DNA of 64,000 nt from the NCBI RefSeq assembly GCF_028745515.1, contig NZ_JAQZSG010000012.1, positions 62,001 through 126,000 on the forward strand, written 5' to 3'. Below, one piece after another: positions 8,136-16,358 of this stretch. The stretch's first letter is position 1. Each line of letters begins with the position of its first letter. Below the pieces are notes generated by a model. The model saw nothing but the letters and a program-made list of their open reading frames with translations. It was not told the DNA's origin and made no database searches. This DNA comes from Paenibacillus thermotolerans. GTDB lineage: Bacteria > Bacillota > Bacilli > Paenibacillales > YIM-B00363. The position numbers and the translations under genes are program-made.

Positions 8136-9134
8136 ATGAAGCTTGGCGTATTGGATCAGTCACCCGTGCCGGCGGGGGAAACGGCGGTTGATGCGTTCCG
8201 GCATACGATTCAGCTCGCACGGCTAGCGGAAAAGCTCGGATTTACCCGGTTCTGGGTATCCGAGCACCATGATACGCCGGGCTTGGCCGGCTCGGCGCCG
8301 GAGGTGCTGCTCGCCGCCGTCGGCGCGCATACGAGCTCGATCCGCATCGGCTCGGCCGGCGTGCTGCTTCCGCACTACAGCCCGTACAAAGTGGCGGAGC
8401 AATTTCGCGTGCTCGAGGCATTGTACCCCGGGAGGGTCGATCTCGGCATCGGTCGGGCTCCCGGAGGCATGCCTCTTGCTTCGCAAGCGCTGCGCTACGG
8501 CCGGGATAAAATTCGCGACGAGCAGTTCCCGGGGGCGTTGACGGAGCTGGCGGGGTTTTTGCAGGGCAATCTGGATCCCGAGCATCGCTTCGGCAGCCTC
8601 GTAACGACGCCTGTCGTCGGAACGGCGCCTGCGATGTGGCTGCTCGGCTCGAGCGATGTAAGCGCGAGGATTGCCTCGGAGCTTGGCGCGGCGTTCTCGT
8701 TCGCCCACTTCATCAACGGCGACGGCGGCCAAGAGGCGGTGCGGGCGTACCGGCGGAACTACATGCCGGGTCCGCTTGGCTCCGAGCCGCGCGTCAACGT
8801 ATGCGTGACGGTCCTATGCGCGGATACGGACGAGGAGGCGGAGCGGCTTGCGGCGCCGCTCGATTTGCGGCTGCTGCTGTTCGAGCAAGGGCAGTTCCGC
8901 ACGAGCTTTCCGTCTTACGAGGAGGCAATTGCGTACCGGTATACCGATTGGGACCGGATGCGCATCCGCGAAAACCGCAAGCGGATGATCGTCGGCGGGC
9001 CGGAGCGGGTAAAGGAGCAGCTGCTGCAATTTGCCGAAGATTATGGAACGGACGAGCTGATCGCCGTGACGAACACGTACGATTTCGCCTCCCGCGTCCG
9101 ATCTTACGAGCTGCTTGCGGAATTGTTTATATAG
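8136..9134 (+). CDS. LLM-class flavin-dependent oxidoreductase (luciferase-like)
   Basis: The 332-residue protein is a luciferase-like TIM-barrel oxidoreductase. It shows the N-terminal strand LGVLDQSPV, the FWVSEHHDTPGLAGSAPEVL segment and the GSAGVLLPHYSPYKVAEQF segment typical of the MsnO8 branch, and a C-terminal region ending in a conserved EELIAVTNTYD-like strand. Members use reduced FMN to oxidise small molecules. The substrate is unknown. AAGGAGTGAGGA precedes the ATG. It ends three bases from the convergent LacI-type gene, leaving no room for a terminator. Confidence 0.85.
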   Translation: MKLGVLDQSPVPAGETAVDAFRHTIQLARLAEKLGFTRFWVSEHHDTPGLAGSAPEVLLAAVGAHTSSIRIGSAGVLLPHYSPYKVAEQFRVLEALYPGRVDLGIGRAPGGMPLASQALRYGRDKIRDEQFPGALTELAGFLQGNLDPEHRFGSLVTTPVVGTAPAMWLLGSSDVSARIASELGAAFSFAHFINGDGGQEAVRAYRRNYMPGPLGSEPRVNVCVTVLCADTDEEAERLAAPLDLRLLLFEQGQFRTSFPSYEEAIAYRYTDWDRMRIRENRKRMIVGGPERVKEQLLQFAEDYGTDELIAVTNTYDFASRVRSYELLAELFI

Positions 9135-9137
9135 CGT

Positions 9138-10157
9138 TTAAGAATTAGGCGATGCGGAAGAGCCGCGCACGATCAGCGACGCAGGGAGCAACACCTCCAC
9201 ATGCGGCTCATCCCGGTTATTCATTCTCCATAGCAGCAGTTCGACGGCTTTTCTTCCAAACTGCTTTAAATCCACCGTAACCGTAGTCGTAGCCGGATTC
9301 GTCAAGCGGGACAGCCGGCCGTTATCGAAGCTGCATACGGAAACATCCTTCGGAATTTGCAGGCCGAGCTGCCGAAGCGACGAGGTGACCATAAATCCGA
9401 GCCCGTCGTTCACGCAAAACCATGCGCTCGGCTTTTCTTTCAAGCCGCTTATATAGCGTTCAACGAAAGCCGGCTCCTCCTCCGCCGCCGTTTCGATCCA
9501 ACGTTTGTCCTCAGACATTCCGTACGTTTCTAGCGCAAGCCTATAACCGTCCAGCCGTTCCCGATAGCTTGGAGAAAAAGAGGTGTTGCCCATAAATCCG
9601 ATACGTTTGTGCCCCAACCGTATTAAATGCCGTACCGCTTCATAAGCGCCGAAACGGTTGTTGGTCAAGACGCAGTCCGTCCGAATGTCGGGATCGTGAT
9701 GATCGATCATCACGGCAGGAATTCCTCTCGATAAAATGACATTCAAATAATCGGTGCTTAAGTGCGATAAAACGAGCACGCCGTCGACGGACGGCGTCGA
9801 AAGGAACGAAGGCAGCAGAAGACTTGCGACCGCCTCATCGGATATCGATTGTATCATTAATTGCAGGCCGTGTTTCGAGCATTCCTGCTCGATGGTTAAG
9901 CAAATCTCCCCGAAAAACTGCTGCGAGAAAGCGAAATCGGACGAAATAAGCGCGACGCGTGCCGCCTTCCCCCGTGCTTCGTTTTTATTTGATGCGCCTT
10001 GTCCGGGATAAACATAACCCATTTGCATAGCGGTCGATACGACCAATCGGCGCGTTTCCTCGCTGACGCCGTCTTTTCCCGCAAGCGCTTGCGAGACTGA
10101 ATTTTTCGAGATGTTAAGCTTATCGGCAATCGCCTGCATCGTTACTCGCGATTTCAT
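9138..10157 (-). CDS. LacI-family transcriptional regulator
   Basis: The 339-residue regulator has the LacI helix-turn-helix at residues 4-25 (TMQAIADKLNISKNSVSQALAG) and a hinge, then a periplasmic-binding-like sugar sensor domain with VDGVLVLS, GIPAVMIDHHD and the C-terminal TTVTVDLKQFGRKAVELL motif. I prefer ATG 10157. A second in-frame ATG 18 bases further upstream lacks a ribosome site. Two matches to one palindrome, TGTAACGTTACA, lie in the divergent region to the right, one near its own start and one near the PP2C gene, consistent with autoregulation and control of that gene. The effector is probably a sugar or sugar phosphate but cannot be told. Confidence 0.85.
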   Translation of the reverse strand: MKSRVTMQAIADKLNISKNSVSQALAGKDGVSEETRRLVVSTAMQMGYVYPGQGASNKNEARGKAARVALISSDFAFSQQFFGEICLTIEQECSKHGLQLMIQSISDEAVASLLLPSFLSTPSVDGVLVLSHLSTDYLNVILSRGIPAVMIDHHDPDIRTDCVLTNNRFGAYEAVRHLIRLGHKRIGFMGNTSFSPSYRERLDGYRLALETYGMSEDKRWIETAAEEEPAFVERYISGLKEKPSAWFCVNDGLGFMVTSSLRQLGLQIPKDVSVCSFDNGRLSRLTNPATTTVTVDLKQFGRKAVELLLWRMNNRDEPHVEVLLPASLIVRGSSASPNS

Positions 10158-10201
10158 CACCCGGTTATACCTCATTTATAACATGATTTATCGATACAAT
10201 T

Positions 10202-10213
10202 TGTAACGTTACG
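10202..10213. promoter_or_regulatory. LacI-type operator, near-perfect copy
   Basis: TGTAACGTTACG differs from the perfect palindrome at 10335 by one base. It lies 45 bases upstream of the LacI-family start and would suit autoregulation. Confidence 0.6.
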
Positions 10214-10334
10214 ATTATATCGAACCATAATAGAAGATTCAAAGGGAAATTGTTCGATTCGATTGTAATTGACAAATTGCGTCGGCTAGTTGAATAATAC
10301 ATTATAAAAAAGTAAGTAACGTGACTTTACACAT

Positions 10335-10346
10335 TGTAACGTTACA
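10335..10346. promoter_or_regulatory. LacI-type operator, perfect palindrome
   Basis: TGTAACGTTACA is a perfect 12-base palindrome with the central CG typical of LacI/GalR operators. It lies 50 bases upstream of the PP2C-like start. The 133-base spacing between the two sites would allow looping. Confidence 0.6.
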
Positions 10347-10395
10347 TCTAGGTGTGTTGACGCGGTTAATGCTGTGAGTTATGGAGGATAGGGAT

Positions 10396-11247
10396 ATGAA
10401 TATTGAAAAATTGAGCATAAAAGGCAGCGGCGTATGGAACGAAGACGCGCTGCTTGCGGAAGAGGACCGGCTTGTGTTCGGCGTAATCGACGGCGCCACG
10501 TCGCTCGTTCCGTTCCGGGGGAACCAAGGCGAAACCGGAGGGTATTTGGCGTCGCGCATCATCGGGGATTCGGTGCGGAAGGCTGTAAGCGGCGGTGGCG
10601 GGAACGTCTCGTTGCGCGATTCGCTGGTTGACGCGAACCGGGAATTGAGGCTCGAGATGGAACGCTGCGGCATCGACACGTCGGCGAAGGAGCAGCTGTG
10701 GGGGGCGGCGGCCGTTGTCGTTCGGATCGGCGAGCGGTCCGTCGAGTATGCGCAAGCGGGAGATTGCATGCTGATCGCGGTATACTCGGATGGAACGATT
10801 CGCGCGGTGACCCGCGACCAGACCGCGCATTTGGACGGCGAGACGCATAGGCTTTGGGCGGAAGGCGTTGCGAACGGACTGCGCAGCAAAGACGAGCTGT
10901 GGCGCTGCGTGCTGCCGCAAATTGTGTCGGGACGCCGGTTGACCAACACGGCCGAAGGGTATGCGGTATTGAACGGAGATCCCGAGCTGGAAGGATATGT
11001 GGAGTACGGAGCGATCAACCGGATTCGGTTGAAGGCTCTTTTATTGATGTCGGACGGCCTGTACGTCCCGAAGCCTCCCGGCGAGACGCCGTTCAATGCC
11101 GAGGAAGCATGCGCGAAGGTGATGGAGATGGGCCTTGCCGAGTATGTCGATTGGCTGGTGCGTCTGGAGCAGTCCGACGAAGCTTGCTTACGGTATCCGC
11201 GGGTGAAAACGTCGGACGACAAAACGGCGATATGGATCGAGCTTTAG
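10396..11247 (+). CDS. PP2C-like protein serine/threonine phosphatase
   Basis: This 283-residue protein has a reduced PP2C fold. Near the N-terminus Asn-Glu-Asp-Ala precedes FGVIDGATS (about residues 29-37), the metal-binding Asp-Gly motif. Further motifs are YAQAGDCML near residue 120, LLMSDGLYVP near 220 and a terminal Asp-Asp-Lys-Thr. These fit the metal site of PP2C phosphatases, although the usual DGHGG is changed to DGATS. ATG 10396 follows GGAGGATAGGGAT. The in-frame ATG at 10381 overlaps that ribosome site. The gene is divergent from the LacI-family regulator and has a matching operator, an uncommon pairing for a phosphatase. The target is unknown. Confidence 0.75.
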   Translation: MNIEKLSIKGSGVWNEDALLAEEDRLVFGVIDGATSLVPFRGNQGETGGYLASRIIGDSVRKAVSGGGGNVSLRDSLVDANRELRLEMERCGIDTSAKEQLWGAAAVVVRIGERSVEYAQAGDCMLIAVYSDGTIRAVTRDQTAHLDGETHRLWAEGVANGLRSKDELWRCVLPQIVSGRRLTNTAEGYAVLNGDPELEGYVEYGAINRIRLKALLLMSDGLYVPKPPGETPFNAEEACAKVMEMGLAEYVDWLVRLEQSDEACLRYPRVKTSDDKTAIWIEL

Positions 11248-11262
11248 CGGCGGGCTCTCGGA

Positions 11263-11808
11263 TCAGGCGGGCCGGGCGGAAACGGATTGCAGCGTCTCGA
11301 TCAAACGTCTGAGCAGCTCGTCGATATCGCTGAGCCGATCCTCGCCCCATTTATTGCAGAACGTCATTGCAACGGCGTATTCGCTTCCCTCCGGCGAAGC
11401 GGCAGCCTGCGGCTGCGCGGGGTCGACGGAAACGGTAAGCGAATGCCGAATTTCCGCATCGGGAAACCATAACGATTCAATGCTTCCGTGGATTGCGGCG
11501 ATGTCCTTCACCCGTTCCCCGGGAAGCGTGAGCAGCAGCTCCATACGGATGCCCGGGGGCTCCTCGTTCAGCGAAGCCGCGTGCCGTTCCGCCGTGAAAT
11601 CCTCAAGACCTGAGAACAGACGGAGCTCGGCGCGGGCCGACTGCCCGGGAAGCGACGCGCTTATGCGAAAGGAGCGCGACATGCCGGCCAGATCGATCAG
11701 GTCCTCCCGGCCGACGACTACGATCGCACCTTCCCGGTCCGCATCGTAGAATGCTCCTTCGACGACAACCTTCCAATTATCAAATGCGGTAGGATCGAAC
11801 AATAGCAT
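11263..11808 (-). CDS. Protein of unknown function
   Basis: The 181-residue soluble protein has an alternating beta-strand pattern, no signal peptide or membrane segment, one Cys-Asn-Lys-Trp near residue 153 and an amphipathic helical C-terminus (DIDELLRRLIETLQSV). I do not recognise the family. The start is ATG 11808, preceded by AGAAGG at nine bases. An upstream in-frame ATG would run through the terminator of the neighbouring gene and is unlikely. It converges with the PP2C gene and lies downstream of the LysM gene on the same strand, separated from it by a strong terminator. Confidence 0.7.
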   Translation of the reverse strand: MLLFDPTAFDNWKVVVEGAFYDADREGAIVVVGREDLIDLAGMSRSFRISASLPGQSARAELRLFSGLEDFTAERHAASLNEEPPGIRMELLLTLPGERVKDIAAIHGSIESLWFPDAEIRHSLTVSVDPAQPQAAASPEGSEYAVAMTFCNKWGEDRLSDIDELLRRLIETLQSVSARPA

Positions 11809-11857
11809 GCGACCTTCTTTCTTATGTACTTGTTTCGGCTTATTATATAGTTTGCCC

Positions 11858-11898
11858 AAAAGAGCAGCCTTCGGCAATGTGCCGAAGGCTGCTCTTTC
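11858..11898. terminator. Bidirectional terminator between the LysM gene and the 181-residue gene
   Basis: A perfect 15-base-pair stem (AGAGCAGCCTTCGGC with its complement at 11881-11895) has a five-base loop, with AAA on one side and TTT on the other. It ends the LysM transcript on the minus strand. Confidence 0.8.
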
Positions 11899-11925
11899 GC
11901 GATTATTGTCGCAGCCGGCCTGCTC

Positions 11926-12699
11926 TCAATCGCGGGGGATCCGGCTTTCGAGGCGCTGCAGCTCTTGGCCGATTCGGCGAGTTTCCTGATGAAGCTGGCC
12001 GATCTCCTGCTCCAAGCGGTCGATTCGTTGGTCGGGCCGCGTTTGGCCTGGGAAGCCGCCTGGGAAGCCGCCCGGAACGCCGCCCGGAACGCCGCTTGGG
12101 AAGCCGCCTGGGAAGCCGCCCGGAACGCCGCCTGGGAAGCCGCCCGGAACGCCGCCTGGGAATCCGCCCGGAATACCGCCTGGGACTCCACCTGGGAAAC
12201 CGCCTGGGAGACCGCCTGGGAAACCGCCTGGAACTCCGCCTGGAACGCCGCCTGGGAAGCCGCCCGGAACGCCGCCTGGGAAACCGCCCGGAAGACCGCC
12301 TGGGACTCCACCTGGGACACCGCCTGGGAGACCGCCTGGGAAACCGCCTGGAACTCCGCCTGGAACGCCGCCTGGGAAACCGCCTGGGACTCCGCCTGGG
12401 AAACCGCCTGGAACTCCGCCCGGTAAACCGCCTGGGAAACCGCCCGGGAAACCGCCCGGGACGCCGCCTGGGATGCAGCCTGGGACGCCGCCCGGGAAAC
12501 CGCCCGGGATACCGCCCGATATACCGCCGCCCGGGGCTCCACCGGGTATCCCGCTGCTTGAAGGAATGCGCAATCTTTGACCTGCATAGATCGTATCGCC
12601 TTGCAGGCTATTCGCTTGAATAATGGATTGCATGTTGACGCCGAATCGGCTGGCAATACCGAACAACGTATCGCCGGGCTGCACTACATACGTGAACAT
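11926..12699 (-). CDS. LysM protein with about 40 PGGX tetrapeptide repeats and a C-terminal coiled coil
   Basis: Residues 1-47 form a LysM domain ([18 protein letters not shown] through AGQRLRIP), which binds peptidoglycan or related glycans. Residues 53-218 consist of about 41 units of Pro-Gly-Gly-X with X mostly Val or Phe, sometimes Ile or Leu. The period is four residues, so this is not a collagen triplet. The last 35 residues form a charged heptad-like helix ([19 protein letters not shown]). No signal peptide is present, which is normal for spore-coat LysM proteins. GGAGGAG lies eight bases before the ATG. A CACATATACTGTA motif 37 bases upstream is shared with the glycan locus at 50 kb. 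A coat or crust structural protein is the best guess. Confidence 0.8.
   Translation of the reverse strand: MFTYVVQPGDTLFGIASRFGVNMQSIIQANSLQGDTIYAGQRLRIPSSSGIPGGAPGGGISGGIPGGFPGGVPGCIPGGVPGGFPGGFPGGLPGGVPGGFPGGVPGGFPGGVPGGVPGGFPGGLPGGVPGGVPGGLPGGFPGGVPGGFPGGVPGGVPGGFPGGLPGGFPGGVPGGIPGGFPGGVPGGFPGGVPGGFPGGFPSGVPGGVPGGFPGGFPGQTRPDQRIDRLEQEIGQLHQETRRIGQELQRLESRIPRD
12045..12555. repeat. 12-base-pair tandem repeat coding for PGGX
   Basis: About 40 units of the form GCCTGGGAN-NCC and variants repeat every 12 bases without spacers inside the LysM gene. The regular period and open frame explain long spurious reading frames on the opposite strand. Such arrays change length easily by slipped replication. 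Confidence 0.85.
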
Positions 12700-12735
12700 A
12701 CCGTTAACTCCTCCAATAATAGTAAGTAAGAACGG

Positions 12736-12748
12736 TACAGTATATGTG
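12736..12748 (-). promoter_or_regulatory. CACATATACTGTA motif upstream of the LysM-PGGX gene (sigma-K-like -10)
   Basis: Read on the minus strand, CACATATACTGTA contains CATANNNT, the core of sigma-K type -10 elements, 37 bases before the start. No clear AC-type -35 lies at 15-17 bases. The same 13 bases occur at 50104-50116 before a DUF4855 gene. Confidence 0.4.
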
Positions 12749-12785
12749 CCCGTAGGCGTTTTGACTGGGCGATATGCCTACTTAT

Positions 12786-13094
12786 TCACAGCAGCAAGCC
12801 GGCAAAATAAACGGCGGCGATGCTGCCGACCACCACAAGCAGCAGGTTGGCTTTGAGCAAGGCAAGCGCAAGAGCGGTGCATGCGCCGATGACCGCCGTG
12901 GCCGGCCGATCCGTCGAATACAGCACGCCCGGAAAGATGAGCGCTCCAAGCGCCGCATAAGGAATAAACCGGAGCTGTCTGCGCAGAAACGGCGGCAGCC
13001 GCAGCCGGTGAAGGACGACAAGCGGCAGCATCCGCGGAACGTAAGTTACAATAGCCATCGTAATGATCATGATGATGAGCGCGGTATCGTTCAT
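12786..13094 (-). CDS. azlD: Branched-chain amino acid exporter subunit AzlD
   Basis: The 102-residue integral membrane protein has four hydrophobic segments and the AzlD-type motif TYVPRMLPLVVL near residues 17-28. It forms a two-subunit exporter with AzlC, exporting branched-chain amino acids or analogues such as 4-azaleucine. Its start codon overlaps the azlC stop (ATGA), which implies translational coupling. Length and order match the family. Confidence 0.9.
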   Translation of the reverse strand: MNDTALIIMIITMAIVTYVPRMLPLVVLHRLRLPPFLRRQLRFIPYAALGALIFPGVLYSTDRPATAVIGACTALALALLKANLLLVVVGSIAAVYFAGLLL

Positions 13095-13861
13095 GGGGTC
13101 GGCTCGTCCTTTTCGGATTTTTCTTTAAACAGCAGTGCGCCGGCCGCAGATGCCAGAACGGTGGAAATCATAATGACCCAACCGGAGGACAAGCCTGCAA
13201 ACAGCGGAAGCCAGTGCAGCGCGGATGCGACCGTCACGGATACGCCCGTCACTGCGATAGCGGGGCGCGCTTTGCGCAGCGACGGGACAAGCAAGCCGAT
13301 AAACATGGCGTAAAGCGAAATGCCCATGCTGCTTTGCAGGCTGGCGGGCAGCGCGGTCCCGAGCGCCATGCCGAGCCAAGTGCCCGCGTTCCAGGATGCG
13401 TACGCAACGAAATTAAGCCCGAGCAGCAGCTTCGGCTGCAGCCGTTGTTCTTTACGCAACGAAGCGACCGAAAACGTCTCGTCCGTAATGCCGAATGCGA
13501 TCAAGCCGAGCATGCCGCGGGACGTGTTGCGTTCTATGCGCTGGGAGAGCGTCGTCGACATCAGAAAATGCCGGAGATTCAGGATGAAGGTCGTCGTGAC
13601 GATTTCCCAAGCGGCGAAGCCGAGCGCGATCATGTTGGCGCCGACGAACTGGCTCGCTCCCGCATAGATCAGCAGCGACATGGCCGCCGTGTGCCACCAC
13701 TCGATGCCGGAAGCGTTCGCCAACAGGCCGAACGCGATAGCGATCGGGATATACCCGAGCCCGATGACGGCTCCGGCTTTCATTCCCTCCCGCAAGGGCT
13801 TGTCTGTGCCGGCCGGTGACGCTGCCGTTGCGTTCGTTGCTTCAACCGGATTGTGCTGCAT
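13091..13861 (-). CDS. azlC: Branched-chain amino acid exporter subunit AzlC
   Basis: The 256-residue membrane protein of the AzlC family has the signature YAGASQFVG (about residues 66-74), FILNLRHFLMSTTL and GITDETFSV, with about seven to eight transmembrane segments. It is the large subunit of the branched-chain amino acid exporter with AzlD. The start at ATG 13861 is backed by GAGGAG nine bases upstream. An in-frame ATG 45 bases earlier has no ribosome site. It is the first gene of an azlC-azlD operon. No Lrp-type azlB regulator is visible nearby. Confidence 0.9.
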   Translation of the reverse strand: MQHNPVEATNATAASPAGTDKPLREGMKAGAVIGLGYIPIAIAFGLLANASGIEWWHTAAMSLLIYAGASQFVGANMIALGFAAWEIVTTTFILNLRHFLMSTTLSQRIERNTSRGMLGLIAFGITDETFSVASLRKEQRLQPKLLLGLNFVAYASWNAGTWLGMALGTALPASLQSSMGISLYAMFIGLLVPSLRKARPAIAVTGVSVTVASALHWLPLFAGLSSGWVIMISTVLASAAGALLFKEKSEKDEPTP

Positions 13862-13954
13862 CGATTGATCTCCTCGTCTGTCAAGCAATGTTGTCGAAAG
13901 TGTCATCCTTTTATTTTATCAGAAATGGCCTTTGTGAAACGAAAGCCCGAGGCG

Positions 13955-14876
13955 TCACATTCGCCCCAGGCTCCGATAATATGCGAGCGTCGCCGCAATT
14001 CCTTCCCGCAGCGATACTTGCGGCGTCCAGCCCAAGTCCCGCTTCGCTCGTGCGTTGTCCAGACGGCTGTGCTCGATTTCGCCTTTGCGCGCCTCGCGGT
14101 ATTCCGCTCGAAACGGCACGCCTGCCAGCTCGCACATCAGCTTCAGCAGCTCGTTCACGCTCGTCGCCACGTTCGTGCTGATGTTATAGATGCCCTTGCT
14201 GCCGCGGTCCAGCGCGGCAATGTTGGCGGCGGCGACGTCCTTCACGTACACGAAATCCCGCGTCTGCCCGCCGTCTCCGTACACAATCGGCGTCCCGCCG
14301 CTAAGCAGCCGTTCCGTGAACTTCGCCACGACGTTGCCCTCGCCGCGCGGATCCTGCCGCTCGCCGTATACGTTCGAATACCGCAGCACGGTGTAATCGA
14401 GTCCGTACAGCTCGCTGCACGTCGCGATGTAATGCTCCGGCGTATGCTTCGATATGCCGTAGAACGAAATCGGCTCGAGCCGATGGCTTTCGTCTATGGG
14501 CAGCACCTCCGGCTTCCCGTAGACGGCTGCGGACGAAGCGTAAATGAGCTTCGCAATGCCGTAATCGCGGCACGCCTCCAGCACCCGAATGGTGCCGGAA
14601 ATATTTACGTCCGCGTCGAACGTCGGCCGCCTGAGCGAGGTTTGGATCGATCTGGGCGGCTTGATGAATGACGATGTCGGGCGCGAAACGGCCGAACGAT
14701 TTATACAGGCCGATGCCGTTGATGTCCCCTTCGAAAAACACGGCGTCCTCGTGCAAGTTTTCCATCCGTCCCGAGGATAAATTGTCGAGCACGGCGACTT
14801 GATGCCCGCGTTCGATGCAAGCTTCGACAATATGGGAAGCGATGAACCCGGCGCCTCCCGTCACCAAAATATTCAT
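13955..14876 (-). pseudogene. NAD-dependent epimerase/dehydratase (GalE-like), frameshifted
   Basis: The first reading frame (14876 down to about 14646) gives the Rossmann start [21 protein letters not shown] and reaches VIHQAAQID. The second frame continues with [24 protein letters not shown], the catalytic YGISK, and the expected C-terminus to 13955. The family consensus IDVQTSLRRP can be restored by adding two bases near 14645, so a two-base deletion (or a sequencing error there) splits the gene. Joined, the product would be about 307 residues, normal for a UDP-glucose 4-epimerase-like enzyme acting on sugar nucleotides. The ribosome site and both halves are otherwise intact. Confidence 0.75.
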
Positions 14877-14942
14877 ACCCGTTCCCCCTGCCGGAAATCA
14901 GCCCCGAAAGGCTGCTTCTACCAAGATATTCGGGACGAGAGG

Positions 14943-16139
14943 CTAATCGTTCGTGACAGACGCCCGTTTCGCAGTTGAAATATGTTTATATCCGGTGACC
15001 CGGTTTTTGCCGTTCTTTTTGGAATAGTACATCGCCTCGTCGGCCTGCTTCAGCAGCGTCTCTCCGGTTATGCCTTTGCGGTATTTGCTCCAGCCGACGC
15101 TGACGGTGACGCCCGCTTCCGCCTCGACACGGGAGCGAGCACGCTCCGCCGCCTCCGCCGGATCGACGTCCTCATCGGTGATCAGCATCACGATTTCCTC
15201 GCCCCCGAAGCGCCCGGGAATGCCGATCCCTTCCGCCTCTTCCATTACGATCGCAGCCACATGGCGCAGCGCCTCGTCGCCCCGCTGGTGCCCTTGCGTG
15301 TCGTTCAGCTTTTTGAAATTGTCGATATCGGTAAAGATAACGCTCACCGGTATGCCGCTTTGCACGTATTGATTAAGTCTGCGCATAAAAAACCGGCGGT
15401 TAAACAGCCCGGTCAGCCCGTCCGTAATGGAGGAATGGTATACCGCCTGCATCAGCTCGAGCACCCGCTCGAATATGAACAGAAAGATGATGAAGAAATA
15501 GACGACCGGGAAAAAATGCTCCGCCAAACGCAAACCGTCCGCCGTTCCATCGAACACATACGAATTCAACACTTCCGCCGAGTGAGTCAAAAAGTAGACG
15601 ACAAGACCGATTTGATACGTTTTGGTCTGGCCGACCGAATGCGTAATGAAGTAAAAGCAAAACAAGATAAGACCATACAAATACAGATCCATCCATATAT
15701 TGAGAAATGCGTGAACCTGCTCCACAGGCAACCCTTTGACATCGGTCAGCAGCTTGGTCGCCGCATAATAACGCAAGGCCATTAACGCCAAGGCGATAAA
15801 TACGCCGATGTAAGCCAGCGCGGCGATTTTCCGTTTGGTGGTATTATAGAGCTGGTACAGGCCGACGTTCATCAAAATAAAGGATACGGTCTGCAGCCCC
15901 TGAACGATATAATGGTCCTCACCCCCGCTCTGCAGGTTCGGACGATCCCCCAGCACAACGATGAGCGCATGCTGCGCTGCGATCAATACAATGGAGAACG
16001 TAAGCGAAAAATACGCTTTCTTCCTTCGGGAAAGCATTAACCGCACGGACATGGTAAACATAAGAAAGAGCAATAGCAAAATAAGAAGCGCGGACACTGT
16101 GCCGCCTTGTGAACCGAGAAACAAATCGCGAACCGTCAT
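14943..16139 (-). CDS. Membrane-bound GGDEF diguanylate cyclase
   Basis: The 398-residue protein begins with about seven transmembrane segments (residues 15-225), followed by a GGDEF domain starting at SSITDGLTGLFNRRFF. The active site reads GGEEI, a variant still found in working cyclases, and DIDNFKKLND supplies a metal-binding Asp. It would make cyclic di-GMP in response to a signal sensed in the membrane. No RxxD inhibitory site is evident. TAAGGAGG lies before the ATG. The gene is monocistronic, between the epimerase and a divergent glycosyltransferase. Confidence 0.88.
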   Translation of the reverse strand: MTVRDLFLGSQGGTVSALLILLLLFLMFTMSVRLMLSRRKKAYFSLTFSIVLIAAQHALIVVLGDRPNLQSGGEDHYIVQGLQTVSFILMNVGLYQLYNTTKRKIAALAYIGVFIALALMALRYYAATKLLTDVKGLPVEQVHAFLNIWMDLYLYGLILFCFYFITHSVGQTKTYQIGLVVYFLTHSAEVLNSYVFDGTADGLRLAEHFFPVVYFFIIFLFIFERVLELMQAVYHSSITDGLTGLFNRRFFMRRLNQYVQSGIPVSVIFTDIDNFKKLNDTQGHQRGDEALRHVAAIVMEEAEGIGIPGRFGGEEIVMLITDEDVDPAEAAERARSRVEAEAGVTVSVGWSKYRKGITGETLLKQADEAMYYSKKNGKNRVTGYKHISTAKRASVTND

Positions 16140-16358
16140 GCTGCAGGGGCCTCCTTAGAGAAATCATCCTTATTCTAGCAAAAAAAATGAAGCGCGTCTG
16201 TGTACTAGGACACGTTGTAAGCGTTTACATTAATATAAGGAGCTCCGAAACGTTTGGGTGTAAGGTTTGAGGCCGTCGTCGTTGTTCGAAGGCGAGTATT
16301 TTTGTTAAGATGTCTAAGAGTCTCAAATTATTTGAGCTGTACCGCGGGAGGGACGTAC

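Noticed and set aside
12045-12555. A possible CRISPR array
   Set aside because: The repeat is a continuous 12-base coding period without spacers.
11965-12623. Long plus-strand reading frames rich in Asn-Ala-Ala-Trp-Glu or Arg-Leu-Gly over the LysM gene
   Set aside because: They are the opposite strand of the 12-base PGGX repeat, have no ribosome site and show only repeat-derived sequence.
16254-16358. An N-terminal extension of the GT4 gene from ATG 16254
   Set aside because: The extra residues are not family-like, and TTG 16359 has a proper ribosome site.
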